Assembly (NCBI RefSeq): GCF_007860105.1
Contig: NZ_SJPU01000001.1
Span: 496,001-560,000, forward strand
Direction of reading: 5' to 3'
DNA from: Allorhodopirellula heiligendammensis
GTDB lineage: Bacteria > Planctomycetota > Planctomycetia > Pirellulales > Pirellulaceae
Length of the DNA: 64,000 nucleotides
Shown: in pieces, positions 16,431-24,229 of the stretch
How positions within the stretch are numbered: position 1 is the stretch's first letter
Layout of the letters: each line of letters opens with the position of its first letter
The notes under the pieces: model-generated
Seen by the model: the letters and a program-made list of their open reading frames with translations, nothing else
Told to the model about the DNA's origin: nothing
The model's database searches: none
Program-made: the position numbers and the translations under genes

Positions 16431-17183
16431 CTACCTGGTTCCGCCAACTTGTTCGCTGTCTAGTCGTTTGGCCTTTTTGTGACCCTCATCGGATTGACCA
16501 AGCTTCCAATAGCTCGATAGATAGAGGTGTGTTTTCGGAAGATTGTTATGCTCTTGCAAGAAGGTCCTCAGCACACGCATGCTATTGAATTCACAGGCGG
16601 CCCAGACGGCGGGTTGTCCTTCCAACCAGGGCAATGCTCGAATCTTGGAAGCAAGGAACAAACCATCGACCTTGGGGCGTGAGTTGATCTCCCAGTGCAG
16701 TTCAATGTTTCGCGGATGCGTCAGTTTTTGGATGTCGGCACGACTGGGAACTTCAATTACAGCGTAGCCGACAGCGTCCTCCGGCAGTTGACTGAGGTGG
16801 ACGCTGATCGCGGGAAGTGCGGTCATGTCTCCCGCCAGCAGAAACCAATCGGCGGAATGGTTGATTAGTTTTTTAGGCCCCGGTCCGGCGACTGTAATGC
16901 GGTCTCCTGGCTGAGCGTCGATCGCCCAGGTTGACGCCGGACCCGGCGAGTCATGCAAGACGAAGTCGATATCAATCTCGGTTGGTCGCTGATGCCTTAC
17001 CGTATAGGTTCTCAGAAGTGGCTTCTGGCCATCGCGTTGAGGAATTAGCAGCTTCAAATAGGCGCTTTCCTGGTCAACGGGGAATGCCGAAAGGGCATCG
17101 CCACCTAACGTGACGCGCAGCATATGCTCGGTGATCGGTGCGGAACGAATCACTTCCAGTTCCATCGTGGTGCGACTAGCCAT
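16431..17183 (-). CDS. siderophore-interacting FAD-dependent reductase
   Basis: 250 residues of the SIP/ViuB family. The N-terminal ferredoxin-reductase-like barrel has the FAD motif RTYTVRH and FVLHDSPGPASTWA. The middle has DRITVAGPGPKKL, and the C-terminal SIP domain has WFLLAGDMTALPAIS and AVWAACEFNSMRVLRTFL, ending in SSYWKLGQSDEGHK. SIPs reduce ferric siderophores in the cytoplasm with NAD(P)H to release iron. No siderophore transporter lies nearby, so here it may instead serve general flavin-dependent reduction in the MarR-linked cluster. Confidence 0.9.
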   Translation of the reverse strand: MASRTTMELEVIRSAPITEHMLRVTLGGDALSAFPVDQESAYLKLLIPQRDGQKPLLRTYTVRHQRPTEIDIDFVLHDSPGPASTWAIDAQPGDRITVAGPGPKKLINHSADWFLLAGDMTALPAISVHLSQLPEDAVGYAVIEVPSRADIQKLTHPRNIELHWEINSRPKVDGLFLASKIRALPWLEGQPAVWAACEFNSMRVLRTFLQEHNNLPKTHLYLSSYWKLGQSDEGHKKAKRLDSEQVGGTR

Positions 17184-17261
17184 GGGTTGAATCTCTGCTT
17201 CTGGAGGTATCGGATGGATTCAAGTTTTCACTCAAACCGGGGGCATCTTGAACGATCGCAC

Positions 17262-18002
17262 TCAGACCATGCCGCCATTGGCGCGCAGGGTCTGACCGTT
17301 GACCCAAGCTCCATCCGGCCCAGCGAGAAAGGCCACAACATTGGCAATGTCTTCGGGAGTCCCCAATCGTTCAAGCGGCGACGCTTTCGACAACTTCTCG
17401 ACTAACTCATCGGACTTGCCTTCTAGGAACAATGCGGTGCCCGTCGGTCCGGGAGCGACTGCGTTGACCGTGATGTTTCGTCCGCGCATTTCCTTCGCCA
17501 TGATCGCCGTCATCGTTTCGATGGCGGCTTTGATGCCCGCATACACGCCGTATGTTTCAAACTTCATCCCGACGACCGTGGTGGAGAAATTGATGATCCG
17601 CCCGCCATCCCGCAGGCGAATTCCAGCCTCGCGCATGCCGTTGAATGTGCCTCGAAAGTTCACAGCAACCTGAGCGTCAAAGATCGCGTCGTCGCAGTCC
17701 GCGATCGAAGCCAGTTTCATGATGCCGGCGTTATTCACCAGCACATCGACACCACCGTAAGCTGCCTCGGCGCTGTCGAACATCCGTTTGACCGCGGCGG
17801 AATCGGAAACGTCCGCCTGGACTGCGATGGCATGACCGCCTTCGGTCTCGATTGTGTTCACGACCTCGCTCGCGGGATCCTTACTGCCAGAATAATTGAC
17901 GAGGACGTTGAACCCATCTCTGGCCAGACGCTTGGCGACGGCTGCCCCGATCCCACGCGACGAACCGGTGACGATTGCAGTTTTTTTGGTTGTTTCATTC
18001 AT
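17262..18002 (-). CDS. short-chain dehydrogenase/reductase (FabG-like)
   Basis: 246 residues from MNETTKKTAIVTGSSRGIGA. Classical SDR motifs: TGSSRGIG cofactor loop, VQADVSDSAAV, NNAGIMK, the FSTTVV strand with serine, YAGIK catalytic Tyr and Lys, and NAVAPGPTGT. NADPH use is suggested by the SR after TG. The ATG at 18002 gives the standard length; the longer frame to 18059 reads into the intergenic gap. It lies between DoxX and the siderophore-interacting reductase on the same strand. Substrate not predictable. Confidence 0.88.
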   Translation of the reverse strand: MNETTKKTAIVTGSSRGIGAAVAKRLARDGFNVLVNYSGSKDPASEVVNTIETEGGHAIAVQADVSDSAAVKRMFDSAEAAYGGVDVLVNNAGIMKLASIADCDDAIFDAQVAVNFRGTFNGMREAGIRLRDGGRIINFSTTVVGMKFETYGVYAGIKAAIETMTAIMAKEMRGRNITVNAVAPGPTGTALFLEGKSDELVEKLSKASPLERLGTPEDIANVVAFLAGPDGAWVNGQTLRANGGMV

Positions 18003-18062
18003 GTCAGTCGACCGTTGGTGTGTGCAGAATAGGGTTGTATCAGGTGTAGATGATGCCACCCA

Positions 18063-18488
18063 TCAAACAGCATCGGACTCCTGCGTTCCAAAGAGCTTCT
18101 GATCCAGCGAGAACTCACCGGGCCCTGTGACAAAGATCACGGCATACACAGCGAGGTAGACCGCTGCCAGTTCTTTTACCTTCCATGGGTCACTGCCGTG
18201 AACCAAGAAGAGTGCAACACACATTGTGAACGCAAGGTTCAAAACGGCGAATCGTGTGCCAAGTCCAAGGATCAATAGTACCGAGCAACCGACTTCGGCA
18301 CCGATGGCGCAGAGAAGGCTTAGCTGATGTCCCATTCCTAGCGGATCAGGGAAGCTTTCAGCCATCGCCGTAAAGCCCATCAACTTTTGAATGCCATGGA
18401 CAAGCATGAAGCAGCCAAAGGCAATGCGTAAGCCAAGCATGCCGAGTGAAACTTGTTGGGGGGTTCCAAGTAATAGTCGTTGTTTCAT
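18063..18488 (-). CDS. DoxX-family membrane protein
   Basis: 141 residues with four membrane helices. The first contains GLRIAFGCFMLVHGIQKLMG, the characteristic R-x3-G-x3-L-x-HG-x2-K pattern of DoxX/DoxD. LLCAIGAEVGCSVLLILGLG and TMCVALFLVHG follow. DoxX proteins are linked to redox or thiol stress at the membrane in several bacteria. Same strand as the genes around it, 60 bases upstream of the SDR start. Confidence 0.88.
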   Translation of the reverse strand: MKQRLLLGTPQQVSLGMLGLRIAFGCFMLVHGIQKLMGFTAMAESFPDPLGMGHQLSLLCAIGAEVGCSVLLILGLGTRFAVLNLAFTMCVALFLVHGSDPWKVKELAAVYLAVYAVIFVTGPGEFSLDQKLFGTQESDAV

Positions 18489-18562
18489 TATCTTGTTCCG
18501 GATGATGTTTTCGTTTTAGTTTCGCGAATCGTAGCGGACGACATTCAATCGTCGTGTGTTGC

Positions 18563-19231
18563 TTAGTTCAGTTCAGCTTTGCGAGACGACAGATTCCAAT
18601 GGATCGTTAGACGTCCCTCGTTCAGCAACCATGGTCGCACGACATACGACCGCGCTCCCTTCGCGTGCATCGGATCGGCATCAGCAATTTTTCGGGCCTC
18701 CGTAGTATCGTCTGCGCGCACGATGATCATTTCCTCGCCTTCGCAAAACTTTTCGTCCGATGTCCAGAACGGGCCCGCACCAAAAAGTATCCCGTTCTTT
18801 TCGATCTTTCTCTGGTAGTCGAGGTGTTCCTCCAGAACGTCCATCATGGGAGCAATCCCATTGGTCAACGTGGTGAAGATTGCATAGAGCTGCAATTGCA
18901 TCATGCTGGTCGTTGCGTTCAACGATTTTTCTTTTGGAAACGACTCTTTGACCTTTGCGGAACTTGCTTCCTGGCCCAACGAAACTTTTGCGTTTCCCGA
19001 GTTTGTCGACACCTTGGTTGCTCGACCGGCATTGGAACCAGCAGGCAATTCATTGAGCCCGCTTTGCTCCTGTTCCGCTGCTGGTTTCGGCTCCTCACGA
19101 ACTTCGCGAGCGACGGTGAGGGAATAGTTGCGTGCGGTTGCGTTGACCAGCTTTCGAGTCGCGGCGTTGTCTTGTGCGAACAGCGGGGTTGTTAGAAGCA
19201 GAAGTGTGATTGAAAAGTATCGTTGAATCAT
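18563..19231 (-). CDS. exported YciI-like domain protein
   Basis: 222 residues. A signal peptide (MIQRYFSITLLLLTTPLFAQ) and a low-complexity Ser/Ala/Glu linker to about residue 110 precede a YCII-related domain: MQLQLYAIFTTLTNG, MDVLEEHLDYQRKIEKNGIL, GEEMIIVRADDTTEARKIAD and DPMHAKGARSYVVRPWLL. Small YciI proteins are cytoplasmic and bear a His-Asp pair (here H in EEHL and D in ADADP). An exported form with a linker is unusual. It sits between the MBL-fold hydrolase and DoxX and may act on related compounds. Confidence 0.75.
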   Translation of the reverse strand: MIQRYFSITLLLLTTPLFAQDNAATRKLVNATARNYSLTVAREVREEPKPAAEQEQSGLNELPAGSNAGRATKVSTNSGNAKVSLGQEASSAKVKESFPKEKSLNATTSMMQLQLYAIFTTLTNGIAPMMDVLEEHLDYQRKIEKNGILFGAGPFWTSDEKFCEGEEMIIVRADDTTEARKIADADPMHAKGARSYVVRPWLLNEGRLTIHWNLSSRKAELN

Positions 19232-19341
19232 CTTGGATTCTTTCAGGGGAAGGGGGAAGATCGAACGTGGCGGGGGCTTCCAGCGGTAGCATTCACTGGG
19301 AACTGCGACTGGAAGCCCCAGTCACTTTGAACAAAGAGTGA

Positions 19342-20718
19342 CTAAAACCACAACTCGCTCAACTGTCCGGATTCAAGCTCGTTGGCATAGCTCAAATAGT
19401 AGTTTCGGTTAGGCGCGTTGTACTCGCGTGCCGCCAATTCTCGCAGCGCCTCGATTTTCACCGTGCGGGCCAGCTTTCGATCTCCATCATCCAGCCATTT
19501 CAAATGTTCCGAAAGCTCAAGTGCCCATTGGTAATCTTGATTCGCCAGTGCGGCGTTCATCTGTTCGGTTAGCTTATTTATGCCACCCGCCAGCTTGGCA
19601 ATCTTTTGCGCCTTGACCTTGGGTTCCAACGGATTCAACGGATTCAACGTCGTCGGATTGCCGTCGTACCATCCAAGCAGCCCCGCATAGATCGCTCGCA
19701 CTGCATGAGGAACCGATCCATAGAACTCGATGAGGTACGGTTTGTCTTTCAAATGCTCTGGCAACTTGACTTCGTGAGCGAGTTGGTCGGGACCTTTGCC
19801 GGCGTTGATGCCTCGCACCGTTTGGTCGTACACACTGCGAATCGCTTCGCTGTAATCCTTCAGTGCCGTCGTCGCCGCTTCCTGTCCTTGGATCGGCATC
19901 GTGTGGCCAGGAACGACAACGTGTGGTTTCAGCGCGGCCATCTTCCCAACGCTTTCGGACCAATTCAGCACGTCGCGATAGGCCGTGCCCCGAATCGCGT
20001 ACAGGTTTGGAAAGGAGCTGTAGAAATTGTCGCCCGCCAGCAACACCTTCTCCTTCGGGAGCCAGATAAACATCGCATCGTCGGTTTCCCCTGGGCCGAT
20101 GTGGAATTCGATTTCGACACCCGCGATCGTCGTTTTGAGTCCGCTGCTGGGAACGGTAACGGTCGGTGGAAGGAATCCTTTGCCGCGGTCGCCATCGTCG
20201 GTACCCGCCGGTGCAACACCGCGGTTGGTAATCTCCGACGACGAGAGCTTCCGTCCGAACTGGCGAATATTTCGCTTCTGCGTTACCGGATCAACCGCTT
20301 TGTTGACGCCCTCGGCCGAACCAAAGGTCTCCGTGCCATAGATGTCCGGTTTCTCATCGCCGACAAAAGCACTGGCTCCACCAATGTGATCGCCATGGCT
20401 GTGAGTGTAGATGATCGCCTTGACCGGCTTGTCGCTGTATTGCCGAAAAGCTTCAGCCGCTTTGGACGCACTGGTTGGACCGAAAAGAGTATCGACGATA
20501 ATCACGCCGTCCGTTCCGACGATCATTGAGGTGTTCGCTCCGTGGAACCCAACCGCGGTGTAAACGTTGTCCGCAACTCTGACAACTCCCTTCTCGAACT
20601 GTTGCTGCTGAGCATTGAGCATCCGAAGTGCCGTGTCGGGCTCGACCTGCGTTTGTCCGCTGGCAACACCAGCGACCGTTACCATCAAGAGGCAGAGAGT
20701 AGCGAAAAGCTTTTTCAT
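19342..20718 (-). CDS. exported MBL-fold alkyl sulfatase-like hydrolase
   Basis: 458 residues with a signal peptide (MKKLFATLCLLMVTVAGVAS). The metallo-beta-lactamase zinc motif is THSHGDHIGG, followed by further ligands at GPGETDDA and GDNFYSSFPN, and VVPGHTMPI. The C-terminal part (DKPYLIEFYGSVPHAVRAIY, GLLGWYDGNPTTL, LSEHLKW) is the alkyl-sulfatase dimerisation domain of SdsA1/BDS1-type enzymes. The full SCP2-like substrate domain of those enzymes (about 650 residues) is missing, so it is a short form. It starts 4 bases after the MarR stop, so they are co-transcribed. Likely hydrolyses sulfate or related esters in the periplasm. Confidence 0.85.
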   Translation of the reverse strand: MKKLFATLCLLMVTVAGVASGQTQVEPDTALRMLNAQQQQFEKGVVRVADNVYTAVGFHGANTSMIVGTDGVIIVDTLFGPTSASKAAEAFRQYSDKPVKAIIYTHSHGDHIGGASAFVGDEKPDIYGTETFGSAEGVNKAVDPVTQKRNIRQFGRKLSSSEITNRGVAPAGTDDGDRGKGFLPPTVTVPSSGLKTTIAGVEIEFHIGPGETDDAMFIWLPKEKVLLAGDNFYSSFPNLYAIRGTAYRDVLNWSESVGKMAALKPHVVVPGHTMPIQGQEAATTALKDYSEAIRSVYDQTVRGINAGKGPDQLAHEVKLPEHLKDKPYLIEFYGSVPHAVRAIYAGLLGWYDGNPTTLNPLNPLEPKVKAQKIAKLAGGINKLTEQMNAALANQDYQWALELSEHLKWLDDGDRKLARTVKIEALRELAAREYNAPNRNYYLSYANELESGQLSELWF

Positions 20719-20722
20719 AAGA

Positions 20723-21175
20723 CTATTCCTTTGAAATGTGTTTAGTTAAGTTTTTCTGCATCTTTCGCAGAACGTTTTGCGTTGCTTTCAGCTCCGACTT
20801 CGAGATGCCCTTCAATGTGGTTTTTCGCAAGTCGTCTAACAGCGGCAGGACGGTTTGAAGTTTTTGCTCGCCTCGGCGAGTTAAGCCGACCATCACGATC
20901 CGAGCGTCTTCACTCGATTCGGTCCGCTCGACAAACTTCTGTTCAACGAGTCGATCCAACTGGCGTTTCACGGTCGTTGGATCACGAATCATTAGTGACG
21001 CCAGCTCGTTCATGCTCAGCGGCTGGCCGGCATCCAACAAAGTGATCAATGTTTGCGTTTCCTCTGGCGAAAACGGCCAACCAGCACTCTTCAGCACCGC
21101 AGCCATTCCCGAACGAATCAAATAGGCGACACGCCCGATCGCGAATCCGGGCGAGGATTCAGAATCGAAGTGCAT
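20723..21175 (-). CDS. MarR-family transcriptional regulator
   Basis: 150 residues from MHFDSESSPGFAIGRVAYLI. The winged HTH is clear: PFSPEETQTLITLLDAGQP, MNELASLMIRDPTTVKRQLD (recognition helix), RLVEQKFVERTESSEDARIV (wing) and LTRRGEQKLQTVLP. Most MarR proteins repress by dimer binding to palindromes and are released by phenolics or oxidants. It overlaps the upstream DoxX-like gene by 17 bases and is followed 4 bases later by the MBL hydrolase. A perfect TAGCTGTA-N3-TACAGCTA palindrome in front of the DoxX-like gene is its probable operator, implying autoregulation. Confidence 0.9.
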   Translation of the reverse strand: MHFDSESSPGFAIGRVAYLIRSGMAAVLKSAGWPFSPEETQTLITLLDAGQPLSMNELASLMIRDPTTVKRQLDRLVEQKFVERTESSEDARIVMVGLTRRGEQKLQTVLPLLDDLRKTTLKGISKSELKATQNVLRKMQKNLTKHISKE

Positions 21176-21626
21176 GGTCGCCTCCGGAAGAATCCTGGAT
21201 CGGGCCGGTCGTAGGCCCAGCAAAGATCGGCCGATACCAGTCGAAGTAGCAGTAAATCAGCAGAGCACAGGCTCCGAAATCGGGAAGCCCGACGACAAGG
21301 TATTGATGAGCAAAGAAAATGACGTACAGCAAGATATTGAACGCATAGGGAAGCGCCATCAGGATCGCGAGTGGCGTTGTCCGCGGGAAGAACATCAGCC
21401 CGCCAGCGACCGTTTTGAGCAAGCCAACCCAAAAAATCAGGTAGCCAGTTTTCTCAAGCGCGAGCATGAATTGATCGAGCTCAGTTGGCGGATCGCCCAC
21501 CGGGTACCCATTCATGCCGAAACCCATCGTCATGATCCCGGTTCCGACAAGGAACAACGCGAAGAGTATCCGCACGACGAAGGCGAGACGCGGGAGTCGA
21601 ACGCTGCGTTTTTCTAAAGTGGGCAT
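21159..21626 (-). CDS. DoxX-like small membrane protein
   Basis: 155 residues, four membrane helices: LAFVVRILFALFLVGTGIMT, TGYLIFWVGLLKTVAGGLMF, AILMALPYAFNILLYVIFF and FGACALLIYCYFDWYRPIF. The first and second helices with the intervening PPTELDQFM loop match DoxX-like proteins of Bacteroidetes and Planctomycetes. I chose the ATG at 21626, which lies 31 bases below the palindromic operator; the longer frame would run through it. First gene of the MarR-linked cluster, with a 17-base overlap with marR. Confidence 0.78.
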   Translation of the reverse strand: MPTLEKRSVRLPRLAFVVRILFALFLVGTGIMTMGFGMNGYPVGDPPTELDQFMLALEKTGYLIFWVGLLKTVAGGLMFFPRTTPLAILMALPYAFNILLYVIFFAHQYLVVGLPDFGACALLIYCYFDWYRPIFAGPTTGPIQDSSGGDHALRF

Positions 21627-21656
21627 ATCACTCGATTCAGTCGCGGACGGGGCATG

Positions 21657-21675
21657 TAGCTGTATAGTACAGCTA
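21657..21675 (-). promoter_or_regulatory. palindromic MarR-type operator
   Basis: TAGCTGTA (21657-21664), TAG spacer, TACAGCTA (21668-21675): perfect 8-bp arms. It sits 31 bases before the start of the DoxX-like gene and 480 bases before marR. Perfect palindromes of this size in front of a MarR operon are the usual binding site; TATA-rich flanks (GCATATAGC on the minus strand) suggest it overlaps the -10. Confidence 0.75.
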
Positions 21676-21720
21676 TATGCCTGCGAGTCAATGCTTATGG
21701 AGGAAAAAACAGACGCCCGA

Positions 21721-22311
21721 TCACTCAATCCAGTATTTCGGATGGTCCAAGGCTTTTGAGCAGCGAACGGTTCCCCCGCAATTTTCGATCGTTCCGGGCG
21801 TCAGCTCCGTCACCATCCACGCGTCTGCGTTTTGAGGTGCGATTGGGTAAGCTGCTTGGACACCCTGGACACCTGCGGGCAGGAACCCGAATCGGGAATA
21901 GTAGTCGGGATAGCCCAGAACGAAGACGAGGTCGACGCCAGATTCCTCCAACAGGCGTAACCCGGTTTCGATCAAACGACCGCCAATCCCCTGACGTTGT
22001 CGATTTTGCACAATCGCCAGCGGTGCGAGAATCCTTGCACTGACTTGGCCATGCTCCGGTTCGATACTCGCGGACGTAAAGAGTAGGTGCCCAACAACTT
22101 CGCCGTCCGTTTCAGCGATGAGCGATAGCATCGGCTCGCCGGAATCGTCATCGAGCATCTCATCGACGAGCTTGGCGATCACTTCTCCATCGCCCGCGCC
22201 AAAGGCATTCATGTGGATCGCTAGAATCGAATCGCGATCCTGCTCCATGGCGTTGCGAATCTTCACTTCGGCTTGCGTCACGACTGGCGGGCCAATAGCA
22301 CGAGAATGCAA
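21721..22311 (-). CDS. GNAT-family N-acetyltransferase
   Basis: 196 residues. Core GNAT motifs: EVVGHLLFTSASI (strand 4), APLAIVQNRQRQGIGGRLIE with the acetyl-CoA loop RQRQGIG, VDLVFVLGYPDYYSRFGFLP, typical of the YhbS/putative N-acetyltransferase group. Acceptor not predictable. It overlaps the end of the CoA-binding gene by 34 bases; a start at the internal ATG near MEQDRDSI would remove the overlap. Its stop lies about 45 bases from the MarR operator. Confidence 0.88.
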   Translation of the reverse strand: MHSRAIGPPVVTQAEVKIRNAMEQDRDSILAIHMNAFGAGDGEVIAKLVDEMLDDDSGEPMLSLIAETDGEVVGHLLFTSASIEPEHGQVSARILAPLAIVQNRQRQGIGGRLIETGLRLLEESGVDLVFVLGYPDYYSRFGFLPAGVQGVQAAYPIAPQNADAWMVTELTPGTIENCGGTVRCSKALDHPKYWIE

Positions 22312-22670
22312 CTGCCGTCGTCGATGACGTTGATGCCGGCTTCACGTGCCGATTCACTGGCCTGCTCGTGTTCCGCCCCTGGCTGCATCCAGATGTGCTT
22401 CACGCCGGCTGCGATCGCATCGGCAATGACTTGACGTGTGACTTCTGGTGGCGTGATGATCGACAGTGCTTCGGGGACGATGGGAAGATCAGCGATTTTC
22501 GGATATGCCTTGTGGCCTTCGATTTCTTCCGTGATCGGGTTCAGCGGATACGTCTCGCGGCCGGCGGCAAGGAGGGCCTTGAAGACCTTGTAACCGTACT
22601 TGTGTGTGCGGGCCGAGGCGCCGGCGACGGCGTAGGTTTTCGCGGCGAGAAACTTTTCGATTGAGTTCAT
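22278..22670 (-). CDS. CoA-binding domain protein (YccU-like)
   Basis: 130 residues, one Rossmann-type CoA-binding domain: YAVAGASARTHKYGYKVFKA, TYPLNPITEEIEGHKAYPKI, ALSIITPPEVTRQVIADAIA, GVKHIWMQPGAEHEQASESA and NVIDDGSCILV. Length and motifs match stand-alone CoA-binding proteins of the YccU type, whose role is unknown. Upstream partner of the GNAT gene, with an overlap. Confidence 0.88.
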   Translation of the reverse strand: MNSIEKFLAAKTYAVAGASARTHKYGYKVFKALLAAGRETYPLNPITEEIEGHKAYPKIADLPIVPEALSIITPPEVTRQVIADAIAAGVKHIWMQPGAEHEQASESAREAGINVIDDGSCILVLLARQS

Positions 22671-22757
22671 AACGAGTTTCGAATCGAGGGTTGGCTCTGC
22701 ATCAACAAAGCTTGCAACTACGGTTTCAACAATGCTCTATCGCGTTAAACTAACCGC

Positions 22758-23216
22758 ATGGAACAACTGCGTGAACTACACTTCGATGATCTGAACGCGG
22801 CGGTTGACGAGGCGAGGTCTCTTCTGAGGAGCGGCTACAACCGCAGTGGCAATTGGTCGCTCGGGCAAATCTGCCGCCATCTGGTACTCGTGCAAGATCC
22901 GAGCGTAGATGGTTATCCGAAGTGGATGTCGCTGTTTGCGTTTTTGCGCCCTGTGATGCGACGGATTCTCTTGCCGAAAGTTCTTAGCGGTGATTCACCT
23001 CGCGGAATTCGTACAGCTTCGATGTTCGTTCCGCCGGCGGAACTGGATGACGTTCGAGAAGTTGAGGCTTTTGCTGCGAGCGTGGCTCGGTTCTACGCTC
23101 ACTTTGGTGCCTATGCTCCGCATCCAGCGTTTGGGCGATTACCGCGTGAGAGGATTGAGCAAATTCACTCAGCACATGCAGCTCATCACTTGCGTTTCCT
23201 AGCACCTCGCGACTGA
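22758..23216 (+). CDS. DUF1569 (DinB-like) protein
   Basis: 152 residues. Four-helix bundle of the DUF1569/DinB type: GNWSLGQICRHLVLVQDPSV with the first histidine, FLRPVMRRILLPKVLSG, FAASVARFYAHFGAYAPHPA, FGRLPRERIEQIHSAHAAHH with the terminal histidines. Three histidines in this spacing bind a metal in the DinB superfamily. Divergent from the CoA-binding gene. Probably a thiol-dependent or detoxification-type enzyme; not established. Confidence 0.8.
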   Translation: MEQLRELHFDDLNAAVDEARSLLRSGYNRSGNWSLGQICRHLVLVQDPSVDGYPKWMSLFAFLRPVMRRILLPKVLSGDSPRGIRTASMFVPPAELDDVREVEAFAASVARFYAHFGAYAPHPAFGRLPRERIEQIHSAHAAHHLRFLAPRD

Positions 23217-23550
23217 TGTTTTTTCGCGTCCAATGAGTACTTTCGAGCCTGAGCGGTGTTTCATGTTCGTGCGAGGCATCGTCGGCCAAAATGTTTTTTG
23301 CGGAAGCTGACATTTTTGGCGAACCAGCTGGCCACGAGAGAGTCTATTTCTCCGAACACACAAGTCACATTCATGGACAAGCGAGTAACGAGCTTTCTGA
23401 TGTTTTTACAATTGAATATTCAATCCAGTCGACTCGAACAGATACACGAAGGCAATGCGTTCGGCGGGCAACCGTTGAATATTAATAATGCCCCGGCGTA
23501 TCCGCGTCTGATGTGACACTCGCTTTCATTAGCGAACGACTTCTTCATGA
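23217..23550 (+). other. unassigned transcript region ending in a strong terminator
   Basis: No recognised gene over 330 bases, yet it ends in a strong terminator. Two overlapping small frames exist: 23291-23485 (64 aa, MFFAEADIFGEPAGHERVYF...) and 23256-23516 (86 aa). The first has the more protein-like composition. Short dyads CGCT...AGCG (near 23521-23534) and CTTC...GAAG (near 23541-23552) just before the terminator would also fit a small RNA. I cannot decide between these. Confidence 0.35.
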
Positions 23551-23587
23551 AGGCTCGGTGTCACGCAGACACCTGAGCCTTTTTTCG
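23551..23587 (+). terminator. Rho-independent terminator
   Basis: AGGCTC-GGTGTC (23551-23562) pairs with GACACC-T-GAGCCT (23568-23580), a 12-bp stem with one bulge and a 5-base loop, followed by a run of six T. It isolates the tRNA array from what lies upstream. Confidence 0.9.
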
Positions 23588-23693
23588 TGTCTGCATTGCA
23601 GCGGGCAACCCCACAACGAACCCAATTTGGGCTGGTAGCCACGGTAGTGAACCATTTTCACTATTCACCCTTCACTCTTTTAACTTCATTCAT

Positions 23694-23764
23694 GGGGCGC
23701 TCGTCCAACGGGAAGACGTCTGCTTTGCAAGCAGAAAATCGGGGTTCGATTCCCCGGTGCTCCA
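23694..23764 (+). tRNA. tRNA-Ala (UGC)
   Basis: Acceptor GGGGCGC / GTGCTCC pairs with wobbles, including G3:U70, the alanine identity pair. Anticodon stem TCTGC/GCAGA with loop TTTGCAA gives anticodon TGC (23726-23728). T-arm CGGGG-TTCGATT-CCCCG is perfect. A73 present; CCA not encoded. First unit of the array. Confidence 0.85.
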
Positions 23765-23769
23765 CTGAC

Positions 23770-23843
23770 GGCTCGGTAGGCAATTGGCAGACCACCTTGG
23801 CTTAGAACCAGGGATGCTGTGGGATCGAGTCCCACCTGAGCTA
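23770..23843 (+). tRNA. tRNA-like, anticodon UAG (Leu CUA) on a class I body
   Basis: Acceptor GGCTCGG / CTGAGCT pairs with two wobbles. Anticodon stem CTTGG/CCAGG, loop CTTAGAA, anticodon TAG (23803-23805). T-stem GTGGG/CCCAC is perfect but the T-loop is ATCGAGT, with A in place of the conserved T54. Normal bacterial tRNA-Leu has a long variable arm; this has only about 5 bases. Charging by LeuRS is doubtful. Confidence 0.6.
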
Positions 23844-23851
23844 CTGACAAC

Positions 23852-23930
23852 GGCGCGGTACGCAAACCGGCAAAGCGGCGAATTTCAAACGGTCGTGATT
23901 TTTAAGGTTCGACTCCCTCACCTTCCGCTT
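23852..23930 (+). tRNA. degenerate tRNA-like unit, possibly Leu (CAA)
   Basis: The D-arm region GGTACGCAAACCGGCAAAGC is a typical tRNA-Leu D-arm, and the loop TTCAAAC would give anticodon CAA. The anticodon stem has one mismatch, the acceptor ends pair poorly, and GTTCGACTC is present without a clean T-stem. It is probably decayed or non-canonical. Confidence 0.4.
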
Positions 23931-23939
23931 GTTTGAAAT

Positions 23940-24011
23940 GGCTCGATGGTGAAACGGACATCATCTCTGGCTTCTAACCAGAAGTTCCGGGTTCGATTCC
24001 TGGTCGGGCTA
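23940..24011 (+). tRNA. tRNA-Arg (UCU)
   Basis: Acceptor GGCTCGA / TCGGGCT pairs with two wobbles. Anticodon arm TCTGG-CTTCTAA-CCAGA gives TCT (23973-23975), reading AGA. T-arm CCGGG-TTCGATT-CCTGG is complete. 72 nt with A73; no encoded CCA. Confidence 0.85.
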
Positions 24012-24027
24012 CTGATGCGACAACGCC

Positions 24028-24118
24028 AGCCGACGTGGCTCGATGTAGAAAGGCACCGCTCTTGGCTGTAATCCTTTTTGGGCGTGCCCCATGCTGGTGC
24101 GAACCCAGTCGTCGGCTC
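24028..24118 (+). tRNA. tRNA-Tyr-like (GUA), class II
   Basis: Perfect acceptor AGCCGAC / GTCGGCT. Loop CTGTAAT gives GTA (24068-24070). A variable arm GGGC-GT-GCCC (24079-24088) is present, as bacterial tRNA-Tyr requires. The T-stem CTGG/CCAG has the unusual T-loop TGCGAAC, and the 3' side of the anticodon stem pairs over only two bases, so it may be impaired. Confidence 0.65.
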
Positions 24119-24149
24119 TTGTGACTATGAATGAAGAAAACAACCAAAT

Positions 24150-24221
24150 GACTCGCGGGTGTGCTGGACAGCATGGCAGTCTTCGAAACTGTCGGACCAG
24201 GTTCGATTCCTGGGCGGGTTA
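24150..24221 (+). tRNA. tRNA-Arg (UCG)
   Basis: Acceptor GACTCGC / GCGGGTT with wobbles, D-arm GTGTGCTGGACAGCAT, anticodon arm GCAGT-CTTCGAA-ACTGT giving TCG (24183-24185), T-arm CCAGG-TTCGATT-CCTGG. 72 nt, A73. Confidence 0.82.
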
Positions 24222-24229
24222 CTCAAAAT

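Noticed and set aside
14521..21626. Complete siderophore system around the SIP reductase
   Set aside because: No TonB receptor, ABC importer or NRPS/NIS gene is present, so only the reductase is claimed.
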